Source: JAAURB01 sp049647265 (lineage in GTDB: Bacteria; Cyanobacteriota; Cyanobacteriia; Cyanobacteriales; Microcoleaceae). From it: a DNA stretch of 64,000 bases. Position numbers and translations under genes: made by a program. Numbering within the stretch: position 1 is the first letter of the stretch; each line of letters starts with the position of its first letter. This document shows positions 17,633 through 27,071 of this stretch, piece after piece. The DNA is taken from assembly GCA_049647265.1 (NCBI GenBank), contig JBARXJ010000008.1, forward strand, positions 62,001 through 126,000, read 5' to 3'. The notes below the pieces were generated by a model. The model was given only the letters and a program-made list of their open reading frames with translations, made no database searches and was not told the origin of the DNA.

Positions 17633-17881
17633 ATGCCTAGTCAACTACTCATGTCAACTCGTTCGTCTACCTTGTCTCTAGCGAAACCTACTGAGACAGT
17701 CCAAGATCACAATAAATCGAATTCTAAGGCTGAAGCAATGATGAAATCTGTTTATAACGTCGATCAACAGGTTAAATATCTCCACCTCCAAGCTGAGATA
17801 GAAACTCTGCTACTGCGTCTACAAACCCTCAAACAACAGCGCTCAGATAGTCCAACGGACGCTAAACCCAACGCCAACTAA
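17633..17881 (+). CDS. Small conserved cyanobacterial protein with a short coiled coil
   Basis: An 82-residue protein with a variable, Ser/Thr/Lys-rich N-terminus and a conserved-looking second half (MKSVYNVDQQVKYLHLQAE, then a Leu/Gln-rich helix IETLLLRLQTLKQQR). The pattern recalls short hypothetical proteins of cyanobacteria; no function is known to me. Starts at 17633, 17651 or the internal MMK near 17740 are all possible. No operon partner; the nearest genes point the other way. Confidence 0.6.
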   Translation: MPSQLLMSTRSSTLSLAKPTETVQDHNKSNSKAEAMMKSVYNVDQQVKYLHLQAEIETLLLRLQTLKQQRSDSPTDAKPNAN

Positions 17882-18229
17882 CTCCTAATGCACGAGAACG
17901 GCTACGGCGGCAAGGAAGTATAAGACAACAAATACTAATAATATCTCTCTGAATAAAAAACGCTTTGGCGCTTAATCTCGCTTAAGTTAAACCTATTTTC
18001 ATCTTCACCGCTGTTTAGCCGAAACTGATTATTCCAGACTCTCAATCCAGCACTTGAGGGTTCTCTCTAAAATATTAATAACTCGATTAAGGCAACGCCC
18101 TCGTTTCATCAATTTAGGGCAATGCCTTTGCTGTTTTAATTTAAGCTGATTAAAAATAAAAAAAAGATGGCGATATTTGACTGCCATCATCATCAACGTT
18201 ACTGCTGATATACTCAAGTTTGTGGCTCA
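17882..18229. other. Intergenic stretch without a supported gene
   Basis: AT-rich sequence. A 62-codon minus-strand frame (18029-18217) has composition unlike the neighbours and no recognisable motif. Near 17885-17945 the minus strand reads a short hydrophobic tail (VVLYFLAAVAVLVH then stop) without a usable start codon. Nothing else was seen. Confidence 0.5.
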
Positions 18230-18508
18230 TTAAGCTAAGCCAAGCAGTAATTGGGGTACAATAGAAGCAACGATTTGAAGTAAAAAGATCGCAATAATAG
18301 CAGAAAAATCAATTCCACCTAAAGGCGGGATCAAGTTACGAAAGATATTTAAATAGGGATCAGTTAATTGAGTCAAAATTGACCAAGGTGAGCTGTATAA
18401 ATCAATATTGGGAAACCAGCTTAACAAGATTCTAACAAAAATTAGAACCATGTAAATTTGCAGAAATTGAGAGACTGTTTGCGCCAATAGAAGTAATGGT
18501 GAACTCAT
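18230..18508 (-). CDS. YggT/Ycf19 family membrane protein
   Basis: A 92-residue protein with two transmembrane segments (residues about 5-27 and 65-90) flanking the family signature FVRILLSWFPNID and DPYLNIFRNLIPPLGGID. Ycf19/YggT proteins occur in cyanobacteria and plastids and are linked in plastids and some bacteria to membrane organisation, division or nucleoid distribution. The exact role here is unknown. It is followed on the same strand, 83 bp away, by the small membrane protein at 18592-18903. Confidence 0.9.
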   Translation of the reverse strand: MSSPLLLLAQTVSQFLQIYMVLIFVRILLSWFPNIDLYSSPWSILTQLTDPYLNIFRNLIPPLGGIDFSAIIAIFLLQIVASIVPQLLLGLA

Positions 18509-18591
18509 TGATTTTAATTAACCTAATGTTTTATCTTTAAAAAATTACACTAAATTTCAGTGTAGCATATCTGTCGCTGGATGATTCTGGC

Positions 18592-18903
18592 TCAACCTTC
18601 ATTGCCGTCATACCGATTTGGCTTTTCCACTACGGCATTCCCATTAACCGTATTAAGCTGGTGACGCACATCATCAATGGCTTGATTAAGTTGGGCAATT
18701 TTATCTTCTAAACTCAGACGCGCTATCTCAATATTTTCAGATTCTAAGGAATTATCAGACTGACGGTTTAACTCAGATCGCTCTCGAGTAGAGGTTTCTT
18801 TTGAGAGACGCGAGCTAAGCACGACCCCTAAAACTCCACCCACCAAGCCCCCCAACATACTACCGACGACTAACCCGCTAGTAAATCCATCTCGATTGCT
18901 CAT
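18592..18903 (-). CDS. Small single-pass membrane protein with C-terminal coiled coil, cyanobacterial hypothetical
   Basis: The longest frame begins at 18954, but ATG 18903 (MSNRDGFTSGLVVGSMLGG) gives the compact protein of 103 residues. A glycine-rich transmembrane helix (SGLVVGSMLGGLVGGVLGVV) is followed by a charged linker and a predicted coiled coil (SLEDKIAQLNQAIDDVRHQL). The Gly-rich helix resembles YtxH-type small membrane proteins. It lies between upp and the YggT gene, all on the minus strand. Function unknown. Confidence 0.7.
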   Translation of the reverse strand: MSNRDGFTSGLVVGSMLGGLVGGVLGVVLSSRLSKETSTRERSELNRQSDNSLESENIEIARLSLEDKIAQLNQAIDDVRHQLNTVNGNAVVEKPNRYDGNEG

Positions 18904-18965
18904 AGGACTAATTTGATCTCTTAATGATCCAATTGTACAGTGCTGCGATCGCAAACAGGGTTGAT

Positions 18966-19616
18966 TTAAGTGCCGAAAGTGCGATCGCCAGCATCCCCAA
19001 GTCCTGGGACAATATAGCCTTTACTATTGAGTCCTTCATCGATAATGGCGCTATAAATCTGTAAACTGGGATAAGCTTGGCTGAGGCGTTGCAGGGCTGG
19101 AGGTGCTGCCATAATTGAGATCACTCGGACTTTAGCTGGATCAATTTGTCGTTGCGTTAATTCTGCCATCGTTGCCATCATTGTCCCTCCGGTGGCTAAC
19201 ATCGGCTCACTCACAATTACTTGTGTTTCCGGGGCAAATTGAGGCGGTAACTTATTTAGATAGCTGCTACATTCTAAAGTTTCTTCGTTGCGAACCATGC
19301 CCAAATGATACACTGAAGCGGCCGGAACGACACTTTGAATCCCTTCCATCAAAGCTAAACCTGCTCTTAAAATGGGAATAATCGCAATCGGGACAGTCGG
19401 ATCGACAAAAGTAGCAGGACATTCAGTCAGGGGCGTTTGCACCGTTGTTTCTATCGTCGGTAGCCAATCTCGCGCTGCTTCATAGGTCAGCCAACGGCCT
19501 AATTCTACCATAGCTGTGCGAAATAACACCGGAGGCGTTGCTTGATCGCGGGCGATCGCCAGCCAATGTTTCACTAGGGGATGGGGCGGGACATATACAC
19601 GCAGTTGTTGAGTCAT
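18966..19616 (-). CDS. upp: Uracil phosphoribosyltransferase
   Basis: A pyrimidine salvage enzyme making UMP from uracil and PRPP. The 216-residue length and motifs are typical: PIAIIPILRAGLALMEG, the PRPP loop SEPMLATGGTM (the usual DPMLATG has Asp; Glu here) and the uracil-binding C-terminus YIVPGLGDAGDRTFGT. ATG 19616 is the natural start (MTQQLRVYVPPHPLVKHWL). It ends 62 bp before the next minus-strand gene start. Confidence 0.95.
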   Translation of the reverse strand: MTQQLRVYVPPHPLVKHWLAIARDQATPPVLFRTAMVELGRWLTYEAARDWLPTIETTVQTPLTECPATFVDPTVPIAIIPILRAGLALMEGIQSVVPAASVYHLGMVRNEETLECSSYLNKLPPQFAPETQVIVSEPMLATGGTMMATMAELTQRQIDPAKVRVISIMAAPPALQRLSQAYPSLQIYSAIIDEGLNSKGYIVPGLGDAGDRTFGT

Positions 19617-19669
19617 TTAATCTCTCACGCAGACAACCTCAACTATCATACCCTCAGGGCTACAAAACG

Positions 19670-20338
19670 TTAATCTTTAATTTTTTTCAGGACAACGCAA
19701 TGACGCACACTGTGAGTTAAAGGAGTTGTAAACGGATGAATCGATTCTATTATTCCGCCCCATTTTTTAGCAGCTTCTGTTAATTCAAGTTCTTCTTCTA
19801 CTGTCCAATTCCCCCGATAAAGAATTGCTGTGCCTCCGGTTTTGAGAAAAGGTAAAGCATATTTTGCACAAATTGTGGGAGCTGCAACCGCCCTTAATAA
19901 AGCCAAATCAAAGTATTTTTCATAGCTAGGAACGAGATTAACCGCTTCAGCTCTGCCAACCATTGTCAAGACATTATTTAAATTTAACTGGGTAATTAAT
20001 TCATCTAAAAATGTAATTTTCTTACGAGTACTATCTAACAGTGTCATTTCAGATTGAGGTTTGACAATTGCCACAGGTAAACCCGGAAAGCCTGCCCCTG
20101 TGCCAATATCAACAATTCGGACGGGAGATTGCTCGGTATTTAACCACGAAGAAATCCCGGTCAAAGAATCCCATAAATGTTTTTCCCAAAAGTCTTCGGG
20201 TTGAGTAATTCGTGTTAAATTCAGCTTTTTATTTCCCTGTACAATACCTTGGTAAAGCTGTTGAAATAACGCTTGCTGTTGAGGCGTGGGTTGCCAATTT
20301 AATGTCTCTTGCCAAATAGAAAACAGTTCAGGAAGCAT
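19670..20338 (-). CDS. rsmG: 16S rRNA (guanine527-N7)-methyltransferase RsmG
   Basis: A class I SAM methyltransferase that modifies G527 of 16S rRNA. The SAM motif is VDIGTGAGFPGLPVAI, followed by LLDSTRKKITFLDEL and the family motif FDLALLRAVAAP, then the C-terminal THSVRHCVVLKK. At 222 residues it is slightly shorter than many homologues but complete. It lies 53 bp upstream of upp on the same strand; a joint transcript is possible. Confidence 0.94.
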   Translation of the reverse strand: MLPELFSIWQETLNWQPTPQQQALFQQLYQGIVQGNKKLNLTRITQPEDFWEKHLWDSLTGISSWLNTEQSPVRIVDIGTGAGFPGLPVAIVKPQSEMTLLDSTRKKITFLDELITQLNLNNVLTMVGRAEAVNLVPSYEKYFDLALLRAVAAPTICAKYALPFLKTGGTAILYRGNWTVEEELELTEAAKKWGGIIESIHPFTTPLTHSVRHCVVLKKIKD

Positions 20339-20737
20339 AAGTCATGGTGAAAGATTCGAGATTGAAGGCAACATAAATTCAGTCATTGACAATTTATCAA
20401 TGGATCATGGAGAATTTACTCCTGATTAAAAGAAGAAAATTGAAAATTAGAGAAAATTACTTATAGTTTCTCCTTGAAAAGAGAGGTTTTAAACCCAATT
20501 AACGTGATTATCAATTATTAATTATTAATTTTCCATTGATCATAGAGCTTAAGATTGACAGCGTTGTTACATAAAATCCCACTTTATCAGAGAAATTATC
20601 AGGCGTTTTTGCACCCCCATCATATCGTAGATTTGATGGTCTTCAATCATTGGCGGGTATGAATCCCCCAGGGAATTGCTCCTGGATACTGTCTCGGTGA
20701 CTCCTTACTCCTTCTTCAATGGTATTGATAATTGGCT
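20339..20737. other. Intergenic stretch between rsmG and solanesyl diphosphate synthase
   Basis: About 400 bp without a coding frame. It holds short TTAATTA-type repeats and two related segments (ATCAATGGATCATGGAGAAT near 20396 and the inverted-like CCATTGATCATAGAG near 20533). A small hairpin CCAGG/CCTGG sits near 20667-20685 without a T-run. It probably contains the 5' region of rsmG and the 3' end of the polyprenyl synthase transcript. Confidence 0.5.
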
Positions 20738-21709
20738 CTAATATAATCGGCTGAGTACATAATCAGCCAATTCAATCAAAACACGACGAGATTCAGAAGC
20801 GGGAAGTTTAGAGATAGATTCTACCGCTTTCTGAGCATGGTGAGCGGCTAATTCACGGGATTTTTGAATACCTGAACTTTCTTTAATCAAATTCAAAGCC
20901 TGTTCTAAATCTCCCTCTTGAGCAAATTCTCGCTCAATTAAGGTTTCGAGAAAAGGCTGTTCTTCTAAAGCATAAAGGGCAGGAGCGGTTAAATTTCCAC
21001 TACTTAAATCAGTGGCTGCCGGTTTTCCTAAATCTTTTGTTGAACCTGTAAAATCCAGAATATCATCTACAATCTGAAACGCTAATCCAATATTACGACC
21101 ATAGCTGTATAATTCTTCAGTCATCTCTTCGGAAACATCACTTAAAACACCAGCCGCTTTAGAACTATTGGCAATTAAAGACGCTGTTTTGTAATAACTT
21201 TTTTCTAAATAGGCCTCAATGGATAAACTGGTATCAAAGCGATTAAGTCCTTGTTGAATTTCTCCTTCTGCCAAATCCATAATCACTTGAGACAGAAGTT
21301 TAACCACTGTCAAGTTATCGAGATTTGCTAAATACCAAGAAGATTGAGCAAACAGAAAATCTCCCGCTAACACCGCCACCCGGTTGCTAAATAAACTATG
21401 AACTGTTGGGATACCCCGGCGTAGTTCAGACTCGTCTACAATATCATCATGCACCAGGCTGGCGGTATGAATCATCTCAGTGATTTCTGCCAGTCGGCGA
21501 TGCTTAGCTGTAATCTCTGAGTTAGGGCAGGTTGCTCGGGAAATTAAAAAGACAATCGCAGGGCGTACCCGCTTGCCTTGTACACTGAAGAGATGTTCTG
21601 CTGCAGCGTAGAGGATAGGATGACGAGCACCCACAAGCTGCTTGAGATTATCCGTTAATAATTGTAAGTCGGTTTCAACAGGAGAGAACAAAAGAGTGCG
21701 AGAGGTCAT
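20738..21709 (-). CDS. sds: Solanesyl/polyprenyl diphosphate synthase
   Basis: A trans-isoprenyl diphosphate synthase of 323 residues that builds the long side chain of plastoquinone. The first aspartate-rich motif is LVHDDIVDESELRRG, the second is FQIVDDILDFTGS, and the product-binding lysine/arginine motifs GKRVRPA and GKPAATDL are present. The small aromatic-free positions before the first DDxxD agree with a long-chain product; the exact chain length is inferred from cyanobacterial homologues. Monocistronic, minus strand. Confidence 0.93.
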   Translation of the reverse strand: MTSRTLLFSPVETDLQLLTDNLKQLVGARHPILYAAAEHLFSVQGKRVRPAIVFLISRATCPNSEITAKHRRLAEITEMIHTASLVHDDIVDESELRRGIPTVHSLFSNRVAVLAGDFLFAQSSWYLANLDNLTVVKLLSQVIMDLAEGEIQQGLNRFDTSLSIEAYLEKSYYKTASLIANSSKAAGVLSDVSEEMTEELYSYGRNIGLAFQIVDDILDFTGSTKDLGKPAATDLSSGNLTAPALYALEEQPFLETLIEREFAQEGDLEQALNLIKESSGIQKSRELAAHHAQKAVESISKLPASESRRVLIELADYVLSRLY

Positions 21710-22646
21710 GGATGGGCCGACTCCGGCTTGAGTTTAACAAAATTTTACATATTATAATCTTATTTTAGGCTATGGCTTTAAAATCGGGAAGTGATTCCAG
21801 AGGGAAGTTACCAGAATAGCCACTTCACAAGCCTCCCCGTCTTATCCCTTCCATCAGCTACAGTGGCAAGTTCACCACAAGCAGCTTTAGCTTTTGGCAA
21901 ATCTGGAACAGAATTTTTGTGCTGGCAGGGCTATGAATCGACTGCAGTCCGACTCAGAATCTCGTCTGTATGTAGAATTGATGTGGGTTTTCCAACAGAT
22001 TCAGCAATATGCTCTTTGTATGCACACTATTTAATATCTGTCAAGGGTTTCAATATCAGCAATCACAAAACCAAGAGCCATCTTAAGCAGTATATTCAAG
22101 ATTTCTTTTCAAGAACTGAACTAAACTTTTAAATCTTGAGCTAGCTTGATCGTCATTTGAGTAAATATATTTTGATTTTGAATCATTCAATATTTCTGTA
22201 AATCCCTCAGTTTTTACTATATTAAAAATTTTTATATAGAAATCCTATCTGAGTGATAAAAAAATATCACTGTAAAAAATAACAGAATATTTGCATGATG
22301 AAATTTTGACAGATGTTGAGGTTTATCACAGAGATTTTATGGCTGCTATATAGATCAATAAAATTAGGGTAAAGAACCGTTTTAGATTTTCATAAAATAC
22401 AAATAATATTTTTAATGTAAAAAACTTGTATTTATCAAGCATGATAATAGTTAAAAATAATGATAAATTATGATATTTATTTTTACTTTTTATTTAGTAA
22501 AGTATATAAAATGACATTAATATTACATCTTCATGCTGTCAAAAATTAGTTATCCTTTCCGGGATACCCCCTAATATTCATTCGTGATAAAGTAATGCTA
22601 GATTTTAGTATTTCAGTGTATTTACCGAAATTAGGGGGGTTAGACA
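21710..22646. other. Long AT-rich intergenic region with possible gene debris
   Basis: About 940 bp. A 113-codon plus-strand frame at 21791-22132 begins with GTG and has no recognisable domain or usual composition. On the minus strand of the same part, short broken frames read EHIAESVGKPTSIL...RTAVDS-stop and, in line with it, AKAACGELATVADG. They look like the tail of a decayed gene, perhaps a transposase-type protein, but I cannot identify it. From about 22130 to 22560 the sequence is extremely AT-rich and empty of frames. It is probably the promoter and 5' leader of the RTX gene at 22647. Confidence 0.45.
22566..22640 (+). promoter_or_regulatory. Leader inverted repeat that can pair with the ribosome binding site of the RTX gene
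   Basis: ACCCCCTAAT (22566-22575) and ATTAGGGGGGT (22630-22640) are complementary over ten bases with a loop of about 54 nt. The G-run of the second arm is the only Shine-Dalgarno-like sequence before ATG 22647 (7 bp away). Folding would mask it. A leader-level control is possible but unproven. Confidence 0.4.
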
Positions 22647-25600
22647 ATGGTAGTACTCAGTACATCTGCGGGTGACGGTAGTTTGGCAGTGGGTGTTGAT
22701 GGTTTTGGATCATTTGGCCCTGAACTTTATCCGACCTTATTTTTTCCCATTGACCCTTCGAGGAATTCCGAGGCAATTTACGATCCGATTGGAGATTTAG
22801 CAGCCACAAACACCGTCAAAGCATCCGGTCTTACTATTCGTTTTGGGGATACAGGAAATCGTACTATTTTAACAGAGGGAAGAATTGCCGCAGTCAACAA
22901 TTTAGATGATCCAGAATTGACTCAAACCAGCGCAACAAATGCTGTCAGTACTTTTAATTTTCAAGACTTAGATTTTATCCTCAATCAAAGTGTTCAAGAC
23001 ATATTAGTCGGTGATGAACGCAGCGGTAGTACTTTAATTCAAACTTATAATATTACCAATACCAGCGATCAAGTTCTTGAGTTTGAAATTATCCGTTATG
23101 TTGATGGCAGTTTAACCTTTGATGGCAGCGATATTAACACAGGCGGACGGTTATTTGTAGATGGTCAAGAGATATTATTTGAAACAGATGCAGGTAATGA
23201 TCCTCTGTTTTCAACAACTTTTCTCGGAATTACAGCCAGTGGCGGATTAACCGAATTTTCTACTGCTTTTGATATCGATCAATTTACTAGCTTCGATCAA
23301 TTTCCACCTCGTGTATTCCCGACTGATCTTGTCAATGGCTTACCTCTCGATAATGAAGTTAGAGGAGATGGAAGTGACGAGGATGAATTTGTTGATTCTG
23401 CCTCCTATGATGTGATTCTGGCGCTACAACATGATTTTCGTCTGAACCCTGGAGAATCTACAACCTACATTACTCAGACTATTTTTGGCGCAGGAATTCC
23501 ACAAGAAGTTGTTTTACCCCCGGAAATTGAATTTTCTCAGACCACTTATCAAGTTGAAGAAGATATAAATGAAGCAATTATTACACTCAATCGAATCGGT
23601 GATATTAACACTAATTCTACAGTAGAAATTCAACTTATAGATGGTACTGCTACAGGCGGAACTGATTTCAACGATACAACCATTACCGTTAATTTTGCTG
23701 TTGGGGAAACCAATCAAACTGTTACTGTTCCAATTAATGACGATACTGTCGAAGAACCCGATGAAGATTTAATATTAACCCTAACAAATTCCAGTAATGG
23801 AACAATTATAGGAACACAAAATTCAGCAATTCTTGAGATTTTTGATAATGATAGTTCTGTCACTCCAACTCCAACACCTGAACCATTACCAGTTCCCGAA
23901 CCTGAACCATTACCTGACCCGCAACCGACTCCCGAACCTTCTCCAATTCCAACACCCGTTACGCCAGCCCCAGAAGTCGTACCCACTCCTACACCATTAC
24001 CCACTCCTACACCAGACCCCAGTCCAGTTCCAACACCTCAACCCGTTACACCAGCCCCAGAAGTCGTACCCACTCCTGAACCATTACCGACTCCTCAACC
24101 CGAACCATTACCGACTCCAGACCCCAGTCCTGTTCCAACACCTCAACCCGTTACACCAGCCCCAGAAGTCGTACCCACTCCTGAACCATTACCGACACCT
24201 CAACCCGAACCATTACCGACTCCAGACCCCAGTCCTGTTCCAACACCTCAACCCGTTACGCCAGCCCCAGAAGTCGTACCCACTCCTGAACCATTACCGA
24301 CACCTCAACCCGAACCATTACCGACTCCAGACCCCAGTCCTGTTCCAACACCCCAACCCGTTACGCCAGCCCCAGAAGTCGTACCCACTCCTGAACCCAA
24401 TCCTATTCCAATACCCCAACCTCAACCCACGCCCGAAGCGACTCCTGAACCCAATCCTATTCCAATACCCCAACCTCAACCCGTTACGCCAGCCCCAGAA
24501 GTTGTACCTGAAATTGTACCTGAAGCTGAACCGACACCCATTACGCCAGTTGATGAAGTTGTACCCCCTTTTGAATTAGACATAACTTCACCGTTTGATT
24601 CTCTTAATCTTTCTCCCATTGCTGAAGATTTCTTTATTGAAATTATTAGTAATTTTGGTCAAGCTATTAAAGTTCCAGATTTAAATGCACTCAGTTTTAC
24701 CAGTGATATTGTCGGTTATAAAATCACTGAATTACCCAATCCTGACACAGGAATTCTGCTAATTTTATTTGATGAAATTACCAATTTAGGTCAGGTAGAA
24801 GATTTAACTTTAGAACAAGCCAGTGAACTTTTCTTTTTACCGACTCCAGGATTTGAAGGAGAAACATCTTTTGATTATGTTGCTCGCGATCGCAATGGTG
24901 GAGTCTCAGAAGAAGCCACTGTCACCCTAGAAATTGAAGCTTATACAGATAGTATTACTCGTGACCAATCAGAAGATGAAATCAATTGTGATTGTTTACC
25001 CTTAACAGAACTTTCAAACATTCCTGTAATTGAAGATTTAAACGCAGAGGCTTCAGAAACGACGAGTGAAAACAGTAATTTTATTGCTGGAAATAATGAA
25101 AACAATGAGTTATTTGGTAATGGTGGCAATGATACAATTATTGGAGATAATACAGCGATTGAATCGGGTTCAGATACCCTTTTTGGCAATACTGGAGAAG
25201 ATTTATTAATCGGTTATGGTGGCAATGATTTTATCTATTCTGGTGAGTCTAATGATTGGTCTGATGGCGGTGAAGGCAATGACAAAATTTGGGGAGATCA
25301 AGGTAGCGATACATTACGAGGTGAGCAGGGTAACGATACTTTAATCGGAGATAATATAGAACTTGAATCTACATCAACTCAAGCAGATCGACTCGTGGGT
25401 GGTTTGGGTGAAGATATTATTATTGGTAATTATGATAATGATACTCTCGAAGGAAATGAAGGAAACGATACCTTGCATGGGGGTCAAAATGACGATCAAG
25501 TGCATGGTGGTGAGGGAAATGATTTAATTTTTGGAGATTTAGGAGATGATTACCTCTGCGGAAATACTGGAGATGATACCCTATTTGGCGATCAACTTAT

Positions 25601-26033
25601 TCCGGAATCAACAGAAGCAGATTTTGGTGCAGATACACTCTGTGGCGGAGTTGGAAATGATTTGTTATTTGGCAATATGAACAATGATTTACTCTGTGGA
25701 AATGAGGGAAATGATACGTTATATGGCGGACTTGGAAATGATACTCTAGTCAGTAATTCAGGAGAAAATATTTTCTTCGGTGATGCAGGCAATGATTTGA
25801 TCTCTGGGGGTGAAAATCGCGATCAATTTGTGTTATTTGTCAACAGTGGTACAGATACCATTACCAACTTTCAAATAGAATTAGATATTATTATTTTGGG
25901 AGACAGTTTAACCTTTGAACAACTGACCTTAGAACAGGATGAAACCTCAGCTTTAATTAAATTTGGAACTGAAACTTTAGCTATCTTAAATGACGTTGAT
26001 ATCACTACTCTAACCGTTGATAACTTCGCCTAA
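22647..26033 (+). CDS. Large RTX exoprotein with Calx-beta domain and 35-residue Pro-rich tandem repeats
   Basis: A 1128-residue putative extracellular calcium-binding protein. Residues 1-285 form a beta-rich domain I do not recognise (starts VVLSTSAGDGSLAVGVDGFG). A Calx-beta domain follows at about 290-400 (VEEDINEAIITLNRIGD, then PDEDLILTLTN). Residues about 406-637 are a P/T/E-rich stalk with 35-residue repeats (EVVPTPEPLPTPQPEP type) encoded by exact 105-bp DNA units. After a spacer come RTX repeats (about 811-1050, GNDTLxGGxG type) and a C-terminal FVLFVNSGTDTITNFQ domain usual for cyanobacterial RTX proteins. No signal peptide; type I secretion is inferred. The Pro-rich stalk suggests a cell-surface projection. 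Confidence 0.85.
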   Translation: MVVLSTSAGDGSLAVGVDGFGSFGPELYPTLFFPIDPSRNSEAIYDPIGDLAATNTVKASGLTIRFGDTGNRTILTEGRIAAVNNLDDPELTQTSATNAVSTFNFQDLDFILNQSVQDILVGDERSGSTLIQTYNITNTSDQVLEFEIIRYVDGSLTFDGSDINTGGRLFVDGQEILFETDAGNDPLFSTTFLGITASGGLTEFSTAFDIDQFTSFDQFPPRVFPTDLVNGLPLDNEVRGDGSDEDEFVDSASYDVILALQHDFRLNPGESTTYITQTIFGAGIPQEVVLPPEIEFSQTTYQVEEDINEAIITLNRIGDINTNSTVEIQLIDGTATGGTDFNDTTITVNFAVGETNQTVTVPINDDTVEEPDEDLILTLTNSSNGTIIGTQNSAILEIFDNDSSVTPTPTPEPLPVPEPEPLPDPQPTPEPSPIPTPVTPAPEVVPTPTPLPTPTPDPSPVPTPQPVTPAPEVVPTPEPLPTPQPEPLPTPDPSPVPTPQPVTPAPEVVPTPEPLPTPQPEPLPTPDPSPVPTPQPVTPAPEVVPTPEPLPTPQPEPLPTPDPSPVPTPQPVTPAPEVVPTPEPNPIPIPQPQPTPEATPEPNPIPIPQPQPVTPAPEVVPEIVPEAEPTPITPVDEVVPPFELDITSPFDSLNLSPIAEDFFIEIISNFGQAIKVPDLNALSFTSDIVGYKITELPNPDTGILLILFDEITNLGQVEDLTLEQASELFFLPTPGFEGETSFDYVARDRNGGVSEEATVTLEIEAYTDSITRDQSEDEINCDCLPLTELSNIPVIEDLNAEASETTSENSNFIAGNNENNELFGNGGNDTIIGDNTAIESGSDTLFGNTGEDLLIGYGGNDFIYSGESNDWSDGGEGNDKIWGDQGSDTLRGEQGNDTLIGDNIELESTSTQADRLVGGLGEDIIIGNYDNDTLEGNEGNDTLHGGQNDDQVHGGEGNDLIFGDLGDDYLCGNTGDDTLFGDQLIPESTEADFGADTLCGGVGNDLLFGNMNNDLLCGNEGNDTLYGGLGNDTLVSNSGENIFFGDAGNDLISGGENRDQFVLFVNSGTDTITNFQIELDIIILGDSLTFEQLTLEQDETSALIKFGTETLAILNDVDITTLTVDNFA
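24063..24377 (+). repeat. Three exact-length 105-bp tandem repeats encoding the Pro-rich stalk
   Basis: The marker GTCGTACCCACTCCTGAACC starts at 24063, 24168, 24273 and 24378, always 105 bp apart. Units are nearly identical in DNA, and a shortened unit precedes them (23976, 87 bp away). The period keeps the reading frame (35 codons), so copy number can change by recombination without a frameshift. Confidence 0.9.
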
Positions 26034-26068
26034 GTAGGGTTGGGTGTGTCATTGACGTACCTTTTAAT

Positions 26069-26933
26069 TTACTGTTGATTGAGAGTCAACCAAATGATTA
26101 AATCTTCTAAAGTAGAAAAATCTAAAAATGCTTCAGCTAAAGCCTCCAATTCTTGTAAAGAAAGGGATTCTATCTGAGAACGAATTTCAGGATTTATTTC
26201 ACCCAATTTTCGTGTCAGTAACAATAGGATTAGCGATCGCTCTCCAACTGCTAGTCCCTGTTGGATACCATCTTCTAGTCCCCGACGTATCCCTTCTTCT
26301 AACCCTTCTTGATAAACTCTTGTTTGTTTAGATTCTGTGGCTAATTCCAACATTTCAACAATCTCCTGACGACTTAACTGAGGAAACTTATAAACCATTG
26401 TAGTTTCGATTAATTCCATTATGACGGCTATCGGTAATTGTCGGGTCTGTTCTGCCATCGATAACAACTGCTTGGCTTTATTGGCTGCGGTTTCCTGGGG
26501 TTCGAGAATTAATTCCACAATACCCAATTCTACCGATGAACTCGATAATTCATCATCGATAAATTCGTTGGACTTGAGAACTATCCAATAAAGTCTGATA
26601 AAGTTGAGTTTGTTCAGGTTCTAGATTCCGTTCTGGATAAATCGCGATCGCCTGCCAATTGACAGTTGTAGGATTTTGTGCTAGGAACAAAAATAATTCC
26701 GCAAACAATCGGTGATATAGCAGCGGATCTTTTTGAAATTGTACCTCAACAAAATAAACTGTTGAATTAGCAGCCTCTGACGGCGGTAAGAATACCCCAT
26801 CAATCCGAAATGCGGTTTGTTTAAGTTCAACGGATTGAAATTGATATCCCGGTTGAGTTGGTTGACCAATTAACTCAAAGAAAATCTCTGGTGCGGTTTG
26901 GAAGATACGATAAAAAAGGGAATCTGTTTTCAC
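26069..26933 (-). pseudogene. DUF2887/Rpn-like putative nuclease-transposase family gene, frameshifted
   Basis: The upstream half (ATG 26933 to 26553) carries the conserved start MKTDSLFYRIFQTAPEIFFE and VYFVEVQFQKDPLLYHRLF and runs into TGA TGA after SSQVQRIYR. One base shifted, the sequence continues as DELSSSSVELGIVELIL and the expected C-terminal part (EPQETAANKAKQLLS, then a coiled, Glu-rich tail) to a stop at 26069. The composite length of 865 nt is one more than a multiple of three, consistent with a single inserted base around 26553-26558. The second half has only an in-frame TTG (26527) as a start, so it is not an independent gene. Members of this family are numerous in cyanobacteria and often decayed. 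Confidence 0.8.
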
Positions 26934-27071
26934 GCAGGTTAGATGATTAGCTCAATAATTCTATTTAAAATCATAAATTTTACATAAGTTCTATCCCTTG
27001 CGAAATATATACGGTTAACTGAGAATATAATCCTCAGTGAAGTACAAGTACGCAGCTAGGGAGCGTTAACT

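Noticed and set aside
17885..17960. Minus-strand hydrophobic tail resembling a photosystem-type small membrane protein
   Set aside because: No ATG, GTG or TTG start in frame after the preceding stop, so it cannot be supported.
18029..18217. 62-codon minus-strand frame before the YggT gene
   Set aside because: Composition is unlike a protein of this genome and there is no motif or start signal.
21791..22132. 113-codon frame starting with GTG
   Set aside because: No ribosome binding site, no recognisable motif, and odd composition. The opposite strand looks more like debris of an old gene, which I could not identify.
23833..24579. 248-codon frame overlapping the Pro-rich repeat
   Set aside because: Shadow of the 105-bp repeat in another frame; no start signal.
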